Shown piece by piece: positions 35,732 to 47,960 of a stretch of DNA of 64,000 bases; within the stretch, counting starts at the first letter, position 1, and each line of letters begins with the position of its first letter. The DNA is from Sipunculus nudus (taxonomy: Eukaryota; Annelida; Sipuncula; Golfingiida; Sipunculidae). The stretch is from positions 51,139,659 through 51,203,658 of the forward strand of contig CM049313.1 in assembly GCA_026874595.1 (NCBI GenBank). The letters run 5' to 3'. A program made the position numbers and the translations under genes. The notes under the pieces were generated by a model that saw only the letters and a program-made list of their open reading frames with translations, did no database searches and was not told where the DNA came from.

Positions 35732-36030
35732 TTATACATGATGGTTCACCCACGGTGCCTGTGCATAGAACGTGACATCCATCGGCAGTTTATATAGATA
35801 GTCCTTCCATACTTTATTCCAATACCACTCCTCCATACAATCCAAGCCTAACCATTGGAAAGTCTGGTAAAACTTGTTAACAAACATTTCTTTGGCGTTG
35901 ACAATATTCGGTAGGTCTCCCACACCCATAACACAGGCGGTACGGACGTACTTGCCGCGGCATGGCGGCTTCAGGGTTTTCCAGTGGACATGTTTCACGT
36001 AATAGTGCTTCTTTCTCTTCCTCCGTCTAC
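35732..36030 (-). CDS. Gene 2 terminal exon 4B: GT14 C-terminus, isoform B
   Basis: The acceptor CCAAATACAG is followed by 299 nt, phase 1 in, ending in TAA: the same length, phase and end point as exon 4A 4.7 kb upstream. The peptide begins with a basic run GRRRKRKK, then CRGKYVRTACVMGVGDL, MFVNKFYQTFQWLGLDCMEE and QAPWVNHHV. The FVNKFYQT-QWLGLDC core is nearly identical to 4A while the first third and the stretch after the last cysteine differ. It lacks the two N-glycosylation sites of 4A. It is intact, so I take it as a functional alternative last exon rather than a pseudo-exon. Confidence 0.88.
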
Positions 36031-36825
36031 CTGTATTTGGTATACGGTGGTTAACGTTAGTTATCGTTTATTCTTCAGCGCCTTCTACTGTAAATTAAGT
36101 GAACCAAGATTACAAATTGTTTATATTGAAATCTTCATCCGTGTGGAATCTTAATGAATGATGCATGGATTGAAAGGCAGATGGAATTTAAAATTTTTTG
36201 ATTCATGTGAAATGAAAAATTTAAAAATGAAACAAAACAAAAATAAAAAAAAAATAGTTCGGTATCAGATTACGCTGAAAAATTCATGAATGTATTGTCG
36301 TATAATCTAATCACAGTAACTTCGAAATACCACATGTTCACACGCACACGTACATTAAGTGACATGTGGAAGTTTTGCTGGTTTTGACACCAAACGACCA
36401 AAAAACTTTGAATATTGAAATATATTCATATATTTTTAGTTAATGTTAGAAATAAAAATTAAAAAAAGAACTCCCAGAGAATCGCACAAGTTATACTGCT
36501 ATACCAAAGACACATGTCTATGGCATGTTACATGTACATTAATGTGAGAACTTAGTTCGAATATGTCATGCAACAACATGTGGAGCTCCTTAAGACATTA
36601 CAATCAGCATTCTTGCTTTTTAAGCTAATTTGACTTTCTGCCATGCTGGGCCATAAAGCTTATTTGGCAGAGCAAACCATATGTCTTTTGATGAGACTAG
36701 CATTGCCATGTATGACTTTAAACCATTTTATGCAAGTACAGGTCTGATTTAAAGACAGGCAAAAAAAATTCACTTCACAGTTTCAGCTCTGCACAAATTA
36801 TGAACGTCTCACTACGGATCATAAC

Positions 36826-36828
<3 letters not shown>

Positions 36829-36883
<55 letters not shown>
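36829..36883. repeat. (GA)n microsatellite
   Basis: About 54 bases of uninterrupted GA repeat. Confidence 0.97.
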
Positions 36884-36886
<3 letters not shown>

Positions 36887-37559
36887 ATCTGTAAGACCTA
36901 GGTTAAGGCCACCATTGAACATTTTTAATGAAACCCCCTCATTTTAATGTGAATACTAAATGAAATTTATTTGAGATTTGAGTAAACATTTATACCATTT
37001 CTCCATGATCAATGGAAAATCTTTATTTAAATGACGTCGCCACTGAATCGTTCTAACGTGACTTCCCTGGTAACAAGCTTCGTGCCGAAAAGCAGCGCCG
37101 AACTTATCATTTCGGCCCAATGCTTCCCTTTCTTGTACTAAACTCTGCATGAAAGGAAAATGTATAAAACCTACTAGGACACTTGTTTACCTGTGCCAGG
37201 GTGGTGTCCCCCCCTTCTGTCTCCTATCTTCTATCCGCCCTTGAATATATTTGTTACAGGCCGTGTATATCTTACGTATTGATATGCTCAAGAATATATA
37301 ACCGTCGTTATTTTACTTTAATTGTAATTAAGAGAAGAATTAACCTTTTCATACTACACTGAAAATACACATGTAAGTGTCATGTGATTCTTCTGTTTGC
37401 ATGTTAACAAAATGGCATCCGAGCTAGTTGTCTTGCTTGGTAACGAATCTGGCATCATATTTGGTACCCGACATCCGACTACCGGGTTTTGTCCGTATCA
37501 AGATCAGACAATATGCTAGTAAATAAGAATTATTTGATAATGCTAAGCAGGTTGACCTT

Positions 37560-38285
37560 GGATACCTATATAGACCGAATAAGACTAGTAGCGCAACATG
37601 CAATTTCTTCATAATACTGATAATTTTGAGACAAACTGTTGTCATGTCAAGAGAATCAGCTATTAAAGCAGTCGGATATTTTGCAGTTGACTCTCTAATC
37701 GAAAAAATGTATGAGACGTATGTTTTTTTAAAATCATGAAAAAGATTGAACAGTTCAGTATACTTCGTCTTAATATTCCAGTAAAACACCATACAGAAGC
37801 ACCAGTTGCTTAATATTTCTTGCTGGACTGTTATATAAATATTGTTATTTCTATTGATTTTCTCTTTATTCACCATAAAACCAGCAATTTGTATTTTGTA
37901 ATTAGCTTCATGGCTTCCTTTGACACCTTTATAGACTGAACTAAACTAGTAGCGCAACCTACAATTTCCTCATAATACTGATAATTTTTGAGACAAACTG
38001 AGGTCACGTCATGAGTATCAGCAAGTAAAGCCGTCAGATATTTTGCATTTGACTCTCTTATCCATACAAATGAGACATATAATCGTAAAAATCATGAAAA
38101 GAATGAAAAGATCAGTATACTCTGTATTTATTTTTTTTAGTAAAATCCCATACAGAAGCCCCAGTTTCCCAATATATCTCGCCTGGATTGTTGTATAAAT
38201 ATTGTTATTTCTATTGATTTTCTATTTATTTATTGTAAAACAACCAATATTTCATCTTGCAGTTAGCTTTATGGCTACCTTGAGA
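37560..38285. repeat. Two-copy tandem duplication, period ~362 bp
   Basis: ACTAGTAGCGCAAC, CTCATAATACTGATAATTTT and GACAAACTG..GTCA recur about 362 bases apart (37,571 and 37,933), with matching flanks such as TGTATAAATATTGTTATTTC and TTAGCTT(C/T)ATGGCT. Substitutions and small indels separate the copies. Confidence 0.85.
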
Positions 38286-38579
38286 CCAGTCAGCAGTGTG
38301 CCAGCGATTATATCTTTTGTGTACCTGTGTATTCAGCTCTTTTAACACCTCATTGGTCATTGAGATAATGACCCCATGATCATCACGTAAAGCCAGTTAC
38401 TTGTGTTACTTATTTTTCAAGTTGTCGGTCTGTTAGACATTGATGCTTACATTCTTGAGACCCATTATACGTGTAAATCCTTTGTGTGCATTGATTTTAA
38501 CTACAGATCGTTGAGACCATTAGGAATTTAGTCGACTTTTTTCTTAAGGGCAACATTTCTCATACCGTTATATGTTGTC

Positions 38580-38960
38580 CAGTGGCGTCAATTTGTCTTC
38601 AGGGATGGGTGTTTCTGGAGGGGGGCGAGGGGGGGGGGGGGACTCCCAACTTTTTTTTAAACGCACACACACTGTATATTATTGTCTGTTTAAAACATTT
38701 AAATATATTACAATTAAGTATAAGGTTTTAGAAAATAAGGTTTTCTGTTTCGAGTATATGTTAATTCTAAATCAGGTTAAGATATTCAATATTTCATATT
38801 AAACTCAGAAACTGAACTTAAGTGCATAATCCTAATTATGCTTTATTTCGTTTCCAATATATAAATATTGTTCTCTGAATTTCAGGGAGGGTGATTACAT
38901 AGATCATCCCTCCTTGAAGAAGGGGAGTATATATACCCCCCCCCTATATTGACGCCACTG
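38580..38960. mobile_element. hAT-like MITE (family copy 1, complete)
   Basis: The ends are CAGTGGCGTCAATT and ATATTGACGCCACTG, inverted repeats of about 14 bp. The 8 bases outside the left end (ATGTTGTC) and right end (ATGATTTC) agree at six positions, compatible with a worn 8-bp target duplication as made by hAT transposases. 381 bp, a G-rich head, no transposase. Confidence 0.8.
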
Positions 38961-40388
38961 ATGATTTCTAAAAACTTAAGAATCCCTTGACCCTTTTAAA
39001 ATAATAGGGTTGAAAACGCGGATCCCATGACACACAAGCTTTTTGATATGTTTACATCCACTTGTTTATAACATGTGGAGGCCCGCCAAAATAATTCATA
39101 CACATTCAAGAGGGAAATCTGGCCGCAAGTCGGACGAACCAGCCACTAGTGACCTTTCAGTTCCGCACACATACAACCAAACACCTTCAGTTACAAGTTT
39201 TTAATTGTTTGTTAACTCACGTACAGTGACGTACTGTATATGTACGTACAGCCTGTAGATAACACTCATCACAGAGATATAAGAACCTTTTGAAACCGGA
39301 ATTACCTACACAGTCCATTCATATGTATACGCAGAACAGAAATTACAAAAATTCTACATATGTGACAGGTAACTACTATTGCACTGGGTAGAGTGTAGGC
39401 CTACACTTTTGTGATGGAAAAACAATCCAGTCCCTTAATCCAGGGACTTTGACAAGTATTATTAGCAGTTATAGTAATTTCAATTGGAGTTTCTACCTGT
39501 AGATGAAAGATTCCAGATATGACAAATAAGGTTAATGAGAGGTCTGTAGTGAAATTTTTAACATGCTCAGACTAAAATGTATCTTTTCCTCTCTTAAGTT
39601 CACAAAAACAATATATTTCGCTGAAAAGTAATAAATATGTCACTGCTATGTTACTTGAATGTCCTGGTCTCTCAAGGGTATAGTGATGTTTACTTGCACC
39701 AGCCGTTTGTTGCTTGCAGAAAATATTCGATTTTCGCAAGCATGGTTGGTCAGTTGCGTATGTCTGTTTGTTGCTTGCCGGATAAAAGAGTCTTTGTTAG
39801 GCACATTCACATAGGTGAGCAAGTATATATGCCCGTTTTGGAAAGGTCAGTCCAAGGGTCTCAGAGGAGTTATGCGGAAACGAACGCGGCAGCGGCGAAA
39901 CCCCATCAAAAACATAGTATCCTCAAAACTTTTTTGGCGGATACAATTACATTTAACTCCCAATGCAGAGAATGGGTTTCGAATTTAGTCTTAACGTTTT
40001 TTTAATTTTGTCATTAGTGTTCTTGGTAGGTTTTCCAATTTGAAAGTCCGGCCTTACGTGAGTTTTTTTCCTAACAGACATTTAAAAAAGTTTGCGGCGG
40101 AAGAAAATATAAAAAAGGGGGGGGGGGTCCGGAACCCCTGGACCCCTCCCCTGGATTCGCTTCTGCAAATCCAAGTTTGCACATGTGGTATGAGATTAAG
40201 CAAAATAATATAATAATTCTTATATGTTGTATAAAAATATTATTCCTGAAACGGTTCTACACTGTTTAATATATCTACCTTGTCTTGTATGTATTAAACA
40301 TTTCAATACAAATCTGCCCAAAAAAACATGAAGCATCCATTCATGTACATGGTACAAATATCGATCAAGGATCCAGAGGGAAGGTAAT

Positions 40389-40423
<35 letters not shown>
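40389..40423. repeat. (AC)n(AT)n microsatellite
   Basis: Short compound dinucleotide repeat. Confidence 0.9.
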
Positions 40424-40607
40424 AACTATATATGGTCTGTGCCTATAAATCTTCTGACCAGCTGCCGCGGAGTAAAACCCGGGATCCGCGTGTTAATTGT
40501 TTCTCATCATAAATAATTTACATGCACCGGAACTTTTCTTCAGTCCAGGGGAAATTATACAAAAAAATTGTTCATTATCATACTATTATTTTCATTCTTG
40601 TTTATGA

Positions 40608-40613
40608 TTTATT
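40608..40613 (-). terminator. Polyadenylation signal AATAAA for terminal exon 4A
   Basis: TTTATT on the plus strand, AATAAA on the gene strand, about 90 bp after the TAA of exon 4A. Its position supports transcripts ending here rather than splicing on to 4B. Confidence 0.6.
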
Positions 40614-40703
40614 CAGCAAAATGTCAGTAACGTTCAGGGCATACACGTAAAAGTGACGTCAATTTTGAATACAGGATCCTACAAGAGATATTACAGTAAG
40701 TAT

Positions 40704-41002
40704 TTATCCAATCACGTGGTTGTGTACCCATGGTAATTGTTCGTAATACGTGATATTTAGACTCATCGTTTGGTTGTGATACTCGAGTCGGACTTTTTCG
40801 AAATACCAGGATTCTAAACAGTCCAGGCCGAGCCACTGGTATGTCTGGTAAAATTTGTTTACGAAAAGTTGTTTGTCCGTGGTGAGGTGAATCAGATTTT
40901 TTATCCCCATGATACAAACCGATCTGACGAATTTCCCGTAACATTTCATGCCTTCCCCCTGCCAAATCACGCTCCTCATCAGGAAAGGCTTCTTCACTTC
41001 TC
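40704..41002 (-). CDS. Gene 2 terminal exon 4A: GT14 C-terminus, isoform A
   Basis: The acceptor TCATGCACAG is followed by 299 nt, phase 1 in, ending in TAA. The peptide contains KCYGKFVRSVCIMGIKNL, LFVNKFYQTYQWLGLDCLES and NQTMSLNITYYEQLPW. The R-S-V-C-I-x-G block, the F-x-N-K-F block and the last conserved cysteine are those of the GT14 C-terminal region. An AATAAA on this strand 90 bp beyond the stop gives it its own 3' end. NQT and NIT are possible N-glycosylation sites absent from 4B. A GC-rich, GGCGCATG-repeating patch lies immediately upstream. Confidence 0.9.
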
Positions 41003-41039
41003 CTGTGCATGAGAGTACACCGTAAACACACTTATAAAG

Positions 41040-41460
41040 AACAGTGCGCAGTCGCGATCTGGCGCATGCGTTTCAGTTGCCGCGCTTGGCGCTAGTCTAC
41101 GCTGTTCTAGAGGGGCGGCGCATGGCGCATGTCAGGGGTGGTAATGCTTGGCCACATATGACGCATTTTACGCTGCTGCCAAGGGACGCGCTGAGCGAAC
41201 ATACCAAGGTGATCATATGCGGGGCCCACGCGTGGCGCATGGTTAAATGTTGCAATACGATTCTGCTTGGTGCACACCGCTGAAATAAAGAGTTTTCGCC
41301 TGGCGCATGCGTATTTTCAATTGCAGTTTAGAATATACGCCCGGAACATTCGTGAACCGTTATAGAAAAACTGCGTCGGACAAATGCATGGGTAAACATT
41401 TGCAGGGTTTTCGCCTGGTGCAAGCTTTATCTGGTGCATTTTGGCGCAGCGTCACGTGAG
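41040..41460. other. GC-rich patch with repeated GGCGCATG words
   Basis: About 420 bp much richer in G+C than its surroundings, with TGGCGCATG or a close variant at least six times, in the intron just upstream of the acceptor of exon 4A. It has no clear ends and no coding signal. It could be a decayed tandem repeat, a mobile element or an intronic regulatory island. Confidence 0.5.
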
Positions 41461-43024
41461 CTTCACGTTCGTACTCAATAATGCAAGGAAAACAAAATCA
41501 CAATGAGCCGTCTTTCTTCGCACGCGAATTAATTTAATTTCCGCGCATTTCTTTCTGTAAAAAAAGCTATTGCAAATCCGTATCTTCGAACTGCCTATCT
41601 TAATTAACACAGCAGTGACAGCACATGGGCCTATGTCGCTCTGATAGATGTCATTGGAGTTTTGCACATTTCTCGATGTTATAGATAAGAAAAATTGCTA
41701 TGTTAAAAGAGCGTGTTGTCAGGTAACATTCCATTTTTTTATAAATATTAAACATGTCGCAGGATTAGAGGTAATCAACAGTATTTGAATGAAAATATCA
41801 TTAAAAGCTGCTGAAGACTGCAAGAGCAGGACACATACATACAATTTGACTTTATACCTTATATCTTTAGCTTTTACAAAATTTCCTGCATAAAATTTAA
41901 TGGTTAAGTTTTGAAGTGTGGGTGAGTGAAGAAGAGTGATAAGATGTGATAAGGGTAATGCAAAACCGATAAATCTGACGTCATGACCCAGGCCTTTCAA
42001 GGTGATTTACGTTCTTAATTTTGCGTATTTTAAGTTTGTAAAAATGCTAAAGATTGTATTTCACAATATTATTGTACCATCCAGAGCAGGACTAAGGTTC
42101 CGTTGGGCCATTGGCTAAATTCAGAGTGGACTATTGAAAGTAGATAACTCGTTAAATAAAAGAGATAATCTACCGATTTAATGGAGAAGAATATAATAAT
42201 AATCATAAACCCTTTATTAAGTGTTTTTAAAATTCCTTTTTATTTAAAGAATTACCATAATTTGAAGTGTGTTTATTAAAAATATCCATTATGAACCCCC
42301 CCCCCAGAAAAAAATATATATATCTATATTCTTTTTGAATCATCAATCTGATACTTAGAAATTACCACTGCAAATGTAATACTTTATTCTCTGTGGAAGC
42401 CATTAAAAAGCAACAACATTTGCAACACATAGAACTTTGATTCCCGTATAATATTATGGTGCACATGTTTGAATCAACTTGAATCAAGGCCTTGAAATCC
42501 CCTTTGCAACCTTTAAACACCATTCAAACAAACAACACACTAGGCTACGTATCATGAATATTCATGAATATATTTCAATCTCCAGCACAGTGACGATCGA
42601 TTCCTGAAAGTTACTATGATCACATCTACCCAACATCAAATCTACTTTCGAAGTAAAATTTGTTTACCATGTTTATATCTCTATCAGATCTTTATCAGAC
42701 ACACCATACATGTCCCTATTCAAACTTTAAAAATTACCAATCGTAGCTTCAAGATTGTGCAGCACTAACGCGATTTAGTTAACATGTATATATCGCACAC
42801 ATGTTTCATGTAAATTATCACAAACGTAGGCTTGCCAGTAATTGTATGATTAACTAACTGGTGACAGTATGAATTATTACATGGATATAATTATAACTAT
42901 TTAGGTTTGTCAGCCAGCCTACTAAAGAGCAAGTTAATTAATCAGTAAAAATGTACTCTGTATTCAGTAAAACGGTACTCTGCCTGTCTACTTTTCCTGT
43001 TCATATGAGTGCTCTAGACCTATT

Positions 43025-43590
43025 GAATTACAGATCTGTCAGAATTCCAATATGGCCACCACAGACCAATCGCTGATTTTCTTTCGCACTTGATAACTCA
43101 ACAACAACAACATACTTCAGCTTTCCCAAATTCACAGGGATGATTGGTACATACGAGAGCTTCAGACCTATTGAATTACAGACTTGTCGGAATTCCAATA
43201 TGGCCACCAGATCATAATGGGTGATTTTCTTTCGCACCGGATATCTCAACAAGATCATGCTTGATCTTTATCATTTTCTCAGGGATAATTGGTGCCTATG
43301 CGGACTCAATTCCTTTCCAATAACAGACCTGTCGGAATTCCAATATGGCTCCCAGAGCACAAGCTTGATCTATCCCATTTACACAGAGAAGATCGGTACC
43401 TATAAGGGCTCTATCTCTATCGAATTGCAGACCTGTCGGAATTCCAATATGGACACAAGAGACCTGATTTTCTTTCGCAACAATATGCTTGATCTTTCTC
43501 AAATTCACCATGATCTTTGGTGCCTATGAGGGCTTCTGACCTATTGAAATGACCTTGCTCAAAATCAAATATGACCAACAGACTACAATC
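43025..43590. repeat. Irregular tandem repeat with GGAATTCCAATATGG landmark
   Basis: CAGA(T/C)(C/T)TGTC(A/G)GAATTCC followed by AATATGG recurs near 43,030, 43,180, 43,325 and 43,428, with a worn copy near 43,550. Each unit also holds GATTTTCTTTCGCA and a GAT(T/C)(A/T)TTGGT(G/A)CCTATG-like word. The spacing varies from about 105 to 150 bp. Confidence 0.8.
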
Positions 43591-43889
43591 CGTGATTTTC
43601 TATTGCACACATTATTTTAGACATATCTTCTTTAATATCATTTGAACCAGTAGGATTTTTTTCCTCATGCATTTGGATAAAACCTGTTTCTGTTTGTCAT
43701 AACTTTAACTTAATTTTTCACCCATATATAAACTAGTCCAGCACTAGCAGTGAGGACCATTGTCCGACCACATCTAGTAATATTAATAATCCTGATGATG
43801 ATGAAAACTGATCAAATAAACGGTAGATAAATTGAAAGATACATATCGTCACATATCGTCTCATATATTAAAATTATTTAATAGTGTAT

Positions 43890-45435
43890 TAGGAAATCGA
43901 TTTTCCCAGCCTCTTTGAGCAAATCATTTATTGTACCAATTCACAAAAAGGCTTCCACCATAGATCCTAAAAAAATATAGATGCATTTCATTACTTAATA
44001 CCGTGGGTAAACTATTTACAAAAATATTGGCAAACAGAATTCAAAATAATGTTGATCAAGCTTGATTATTATGTGAAGCACAAGCTGCCTATAGGAAAGG
44101 TTGACCAACAGTAAACCAAACATTTTCTTTAATGGTGTGTGTGCAGAAATATTAAACAAAAAAGAAAAGGTTTTATTACCCATTTATTGATTTTTCAACT
44201 GCTTTTGATAGTGTACAACATGATTTATTGTGGTATCTTCCAGTTAAATCTGGGATAAAGAGGAAACTCTTACAGACACTTCAGTCAATATATAGTCAAA
44301 TGAAATCATGTGTTCTTACAAATGAAAGATTAACCGATTATTTTGAATGTACTAACGGAACTCGACCAGGATGCATGCTGAGTCCCCTTCTGTTTTCTTT
44401 ATTCATAGATGAATTTTATGAACAAATTAATGAAACAGACTGTCGTGGTGTAAATATTGATGAATATTTGCCAAACTTAATGACATTAATGTACGCTGAT
44501 GATTTAGTATGATTCAGCGATACAACAGGACGTCTCCAAGAACAAATTAGCCAGTTGCAAGTTTTTTTCTGTCAATTATGACTTATAAGTTAATTTAGGA
44601 AAGACAAAAATTATGGTTTTTAGACACGGGGGTTCATTAAAAAGAATAGAGGAATGGCACTATCAAAAGTACTCAAATTGAAACGGTAAATGACTATAGA
44701 TACTTAGGGGTAACATTTACGAGTACATTGTCATGGTATAACACAAAGAAAGCGCAGGCAATGCAGGCTGAAAGAGTAGTGACTCTCATAAAAAAACTTT
44801 TTATAGGAAATATAGTTGTTTATCAGTGAGCCAGCTGTTTTATCTATTTGATTGTATGGTCATACCTGTATTATTATATGGTTCAGAACTGTGGGGCTAT
44901 GAAAGGTGTGAAATAATTGAAGGGGTACAATATAAATTTTGCAAGTACATTCTAAAAACTAGCTCTTCAGCTCCGAACGCGGCTTCATTGGGAGAGTTTG
45001 GAAGGCATCCAATGTATGTCGGTCAGTTATTAAGATGTGTAAAATACTGGACAAAACTAGTACATTATGGTAATAATAGATATCCAAAAAGTATATATAA
45101 CATGCTGTTTAATCTAGATATGAATGGAAAACGTACATGGGTTACTCATATAAGAAGCATAATATGCAGCGCAGGTTTTGGGTATGTGTGGATGAATCAA
45201 CAAGTGGGAGACATTAGAATATTTTTGGCTAAAATAAAGGAAAGAAATATTGATATGGCAGAACAAAACTGGTCTTGTGATGTAGAATTAAATACTAAAT
45301 TAAATTTATATGGTACTTTTAAATCTATGTTCTCAATGGAGAAATAATTACTGTGTGTGACTAATACCAAGCATAAAGCGCTAGCCAGATTGAGGAATTC
45401 ATGTCATGATTTGATGATTGAAAAGGGAAGGTATA
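43890..45435 (+). pseudogene. Non-LTR retrotransposon (LINE) reverse transcriptase remnant
   Basis: Scattered frames spell conserved RT blocks in order: IVPIHKK and ISLLNTVGKLFTKILANRIQ near 43,930-44,050, FIDFSTAFDSVQHDLL near 44,190, TRPGCMLSPLLFSLFIDEF near 44,365, and YADD near 44,493. These are followed by a C-terminal part (44,826-45,347) with VIPVLLYGSELWG and an IEGVQYKFCKYIL block, and an EKGRY word near 45,420. A stop codon three residues after YADD, other stops and frame shifts show that it is dead. The 5' part (endonuclease) is missing. It lies in the sense-opposite orientation inside an intron of gene 2. Confidence 0.88.
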
Positions 45436-45482
45436 GTTGTTTAGTTGTACATTTACGATAACATTTTTAAGGAATGTACTCT

Positions 45483-45531
45483 GATAATTAAATATGATCC
45501 GCCCCTGATAATTAAATATGATCCGCCCCTG
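45483..45531. repeat. Short tandem duplication, two 24-bp copies
   Basis: TGATAATTAAATATGATCCG plus CCCC occurs twice in succession just past the retrotransposon remnant. Confidence 0.85.
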
Positions 45532-46986
45532 GAAATTCAGGGGTTCATTTCAGTGCTCATATGGAAATGTCCATTAGCTCATTAATACAAACAACAGATA
45601 TTTTGCACTGAGAACAATAAAACTCTACATGATTTTTAAGCACGGACCGACATACACATTGTATGATAAAATAAGTAATGTTAATACAGTGATCCCATAC
45701 TACTTAAGTAATAACCCCCCCCCCTTCTCATTGCCCATCCCCCACCGTCTCCTATATTCATCAAAAGAGACATCGACGAGATGTGACTTGAGAATAGTGA
45801 TTAAACCTTACTTTAAAACAGAAGATTTATGTCATATTTAACAATAAACTAACTTAAGTTAACTATATGTCGTTGAATGGCAAATAGTCATCTTTTAATT
45901 ACAAATGTTTACATGAATGAGATCACAAAGGTTATTTTACATTTCTCATGATGATGTAAATTAAATAGAACCAAATATTCCAAAATTGTACCCTATCGAT
46001 AAGGAATGTATAATATGTATTGTAACTATGATGATCTTCTGTGTAATTTTCATATGAATTAAAGTACCCTAAATTTAACATAGGATCCGCTCCTTAACAC
46101 TGAGAAGATTTGGTGGAACTAACAAAAAAATTATAAAGTATTATCCAAACTTCATCTCCACCAAATTTGGTACTTTAATCACAATCTGAACAATTCTTCT
46201 GTATTTTGCCGTTAACCGCTGCACTAGTACAGACGTTCCCTAAAAGAACTACTAGTATATATCTTTCGAGGCTTTAAATAACGTCTTATTTTACATGTTG
46301 TAGTGGTAAACATATAATAACTGTCGGCCTGGAAGGTCGTGCCATATTCCTAACATAATACCCTTTCCCCATCAGGTCAATAAAATCTTAATTTCTCTGT
46401 TAATTTAATCTCGTGACCCTCTCCATATCAGGGAGGACTGGCTTAAGCCCACTCAAACAACTGTTCATCCCCCGACTGACATTTTTTTTAATCAATACTG
46501 TATGCAATTGTTGTTAATTATTTATTTTTATGTTTATTTCTTATGTATCAACTAATAAAGTGTAGGAATCAAAGATATCATGAATGTCATCATTAATTTT
46601 ATACTAGAGAATATTTATACTTTGAAAAGCTGTGTTTTCAAAGGATTAGTAAAAATAAAAGTATTCGTTAACAAGGAAAGGAAAAGAGCAAAAACAAAAC
46701 GCAAAAATAGGCGCACATCGTTACATACAGTGTAAACATATATGAATATTACATAAGAGATATTTGGGTGCATGCATAACAATAATTTAGTTATTAATTG
46801 TATTGTTTATTCATTTGATGTTCCAACATGACAAATCGAAAGTATTAGTGTATATTCGGTGAGTGATTTACTTATAAATCCGCACTCGTTGCACTGATCA
46901 TACCAATATTATTTTCAATTAGTAATATAAGACTCATTAGGAAGTATAAATATAATTATGATGATATTCACTGTTATTCACTGTAC

Positions 46987-47237
46987 CTGTATACGACCCG
47001 GGAGCTCTCAGATGAGGGTTGTTATTATTGATCGTTGAGAATAGCGTCTCGTCCGGGTGGGCTGTATCTTTGAGCCAGTTGGTGAAATCCCGTACCTTAT
47101 CATCGTTCAGTAAAAAGTCTACATACGCTCGACTGGCGGCAATGTATATAGAACCCTTGGCTGGTTCGATATCGTGCGGCGGTGGTTCTTTCCTCTCCTT
47201 GGTACCCATTTTAAATCTTACTCTTCCATTAATCGGG
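46987..47237 (-). CDS. Gene 2 exon 3: GT14 catalytic domain with catalytic-glutamate region
   Basis: The acceptor CTATTTTAG and donor ATACAG/GTACAG bound 251 nt, phase 2 in and phase 1 out. The peptide begins GPINGRVRFKMG and contains KGSIYIAASRAYVDFLL and AHPDETLFSTI. The P-D-E-x-x-x-x-T-I block carries the glutamate that acts as catalytic base in core-2 enzymes (established for mouse C2GnT-1). The N-terminal linker KERKEPPPHDIEPAK replaces the longer loop usual in vertebrate members. Confidence 0.92.
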
Positions 47238-47907
47238 CTAAAATAGACAGATATCAAGGATCCGTTAGCTCAATGTCGACAGCATTGATTATTGATTTTC
47301 TTTCTCATACAGTTTACAATAACAGAAGACCACGGTTTTATGGGATCCAAAGGCATTAGATTGTTCATGCAAAGGGGAAAACCGAGACAAAGTCAGGTCA
47401 TGCGGGGGGACCAGTCCTGCTACCTTAACCGAACTTGCATGCTCCCTACCGGATACAGACATCTCAGCACGTGGTACGATTTCTTGCCTAAAGCGCTCCC
47501 GGTTAAAGGGGTTACATGGGCACGGCAGGTAATCCGTGTCAGCCCACTTAAGCCTAAGTGCAATGTGGTCAATAGACCCGATGTGAAATTGACAATAATT
47601 TCATTAAAATGCAACCCAACACTGCCCCTGTGTCCGTGTAGCATCACACATTTATATTTTATACAATAATATATTAACATTTGTATAATATATGTAAAAA
47701 CCTGGTACTTTTAATCTAAAAAATCTGGTTTATTTCCGTAAAATCTGACAAGACAAATGTCATTATGGAAACCCTTTTATTCGGTTTATGAGTGTATCCT
47801 AAACAACATCCGAATGCACGACCTTTGATGCAATATTGTGAATAAAGTTACCATTCCAATTTTCCTATCCAACTTGTGTTGTTCGAACTTGCTTTCCAAA
47901 ACGCGAC

Positions 47908-47960
<53 letters not shown>

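Larger units (their letters stand above)
36031..40703. other. Interval between terminal exons 4A and 4B of gene 2
   Basis: Holds a (GA)n tract, a two-copy 362-bp tandem duplication (37,560-38,285), a complete hAT-like MITE (38,580-38,960) and a G-rich patch near 40,115. The plus-strand 122-codon frame at 39,637-40,005 and the minus-strand 150-codon frame at 37,424-37,876 show no domain and are not called. Confidence 0.6.
41461..46986. other. Intron between gene 2 exon 3 and exon 4A
   Basis: 5.9 kb counted from exon 4A. It contains a tandem repeat of a CAGAATTCCAATATGGCC-type unit (43,025-43,590), a dead non-LTR retrotransposon (about 43,890-45,430) and otherwise AT-rich DNA to 46,986 without recognised features. 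Confidence 0.6.

Noticed and set aside
37424-37876. 150-codon minus-strand open frame
   Set aside because: It overlaps a 362-bp tandem duplication whose second copy is broken in the same frame, so it is probably chance in AT-rich DNA.
39637-40005. 122-codon plus-strand open frame
   Set aside because: No recognisable domain and no coding-like pattern; treated as chance.
47292-47669. 125-codon plus-strand frame beside gene 2 exon 3
   Set aside because: No domain; it lies in the intron antisense to the glycosyltransferase.
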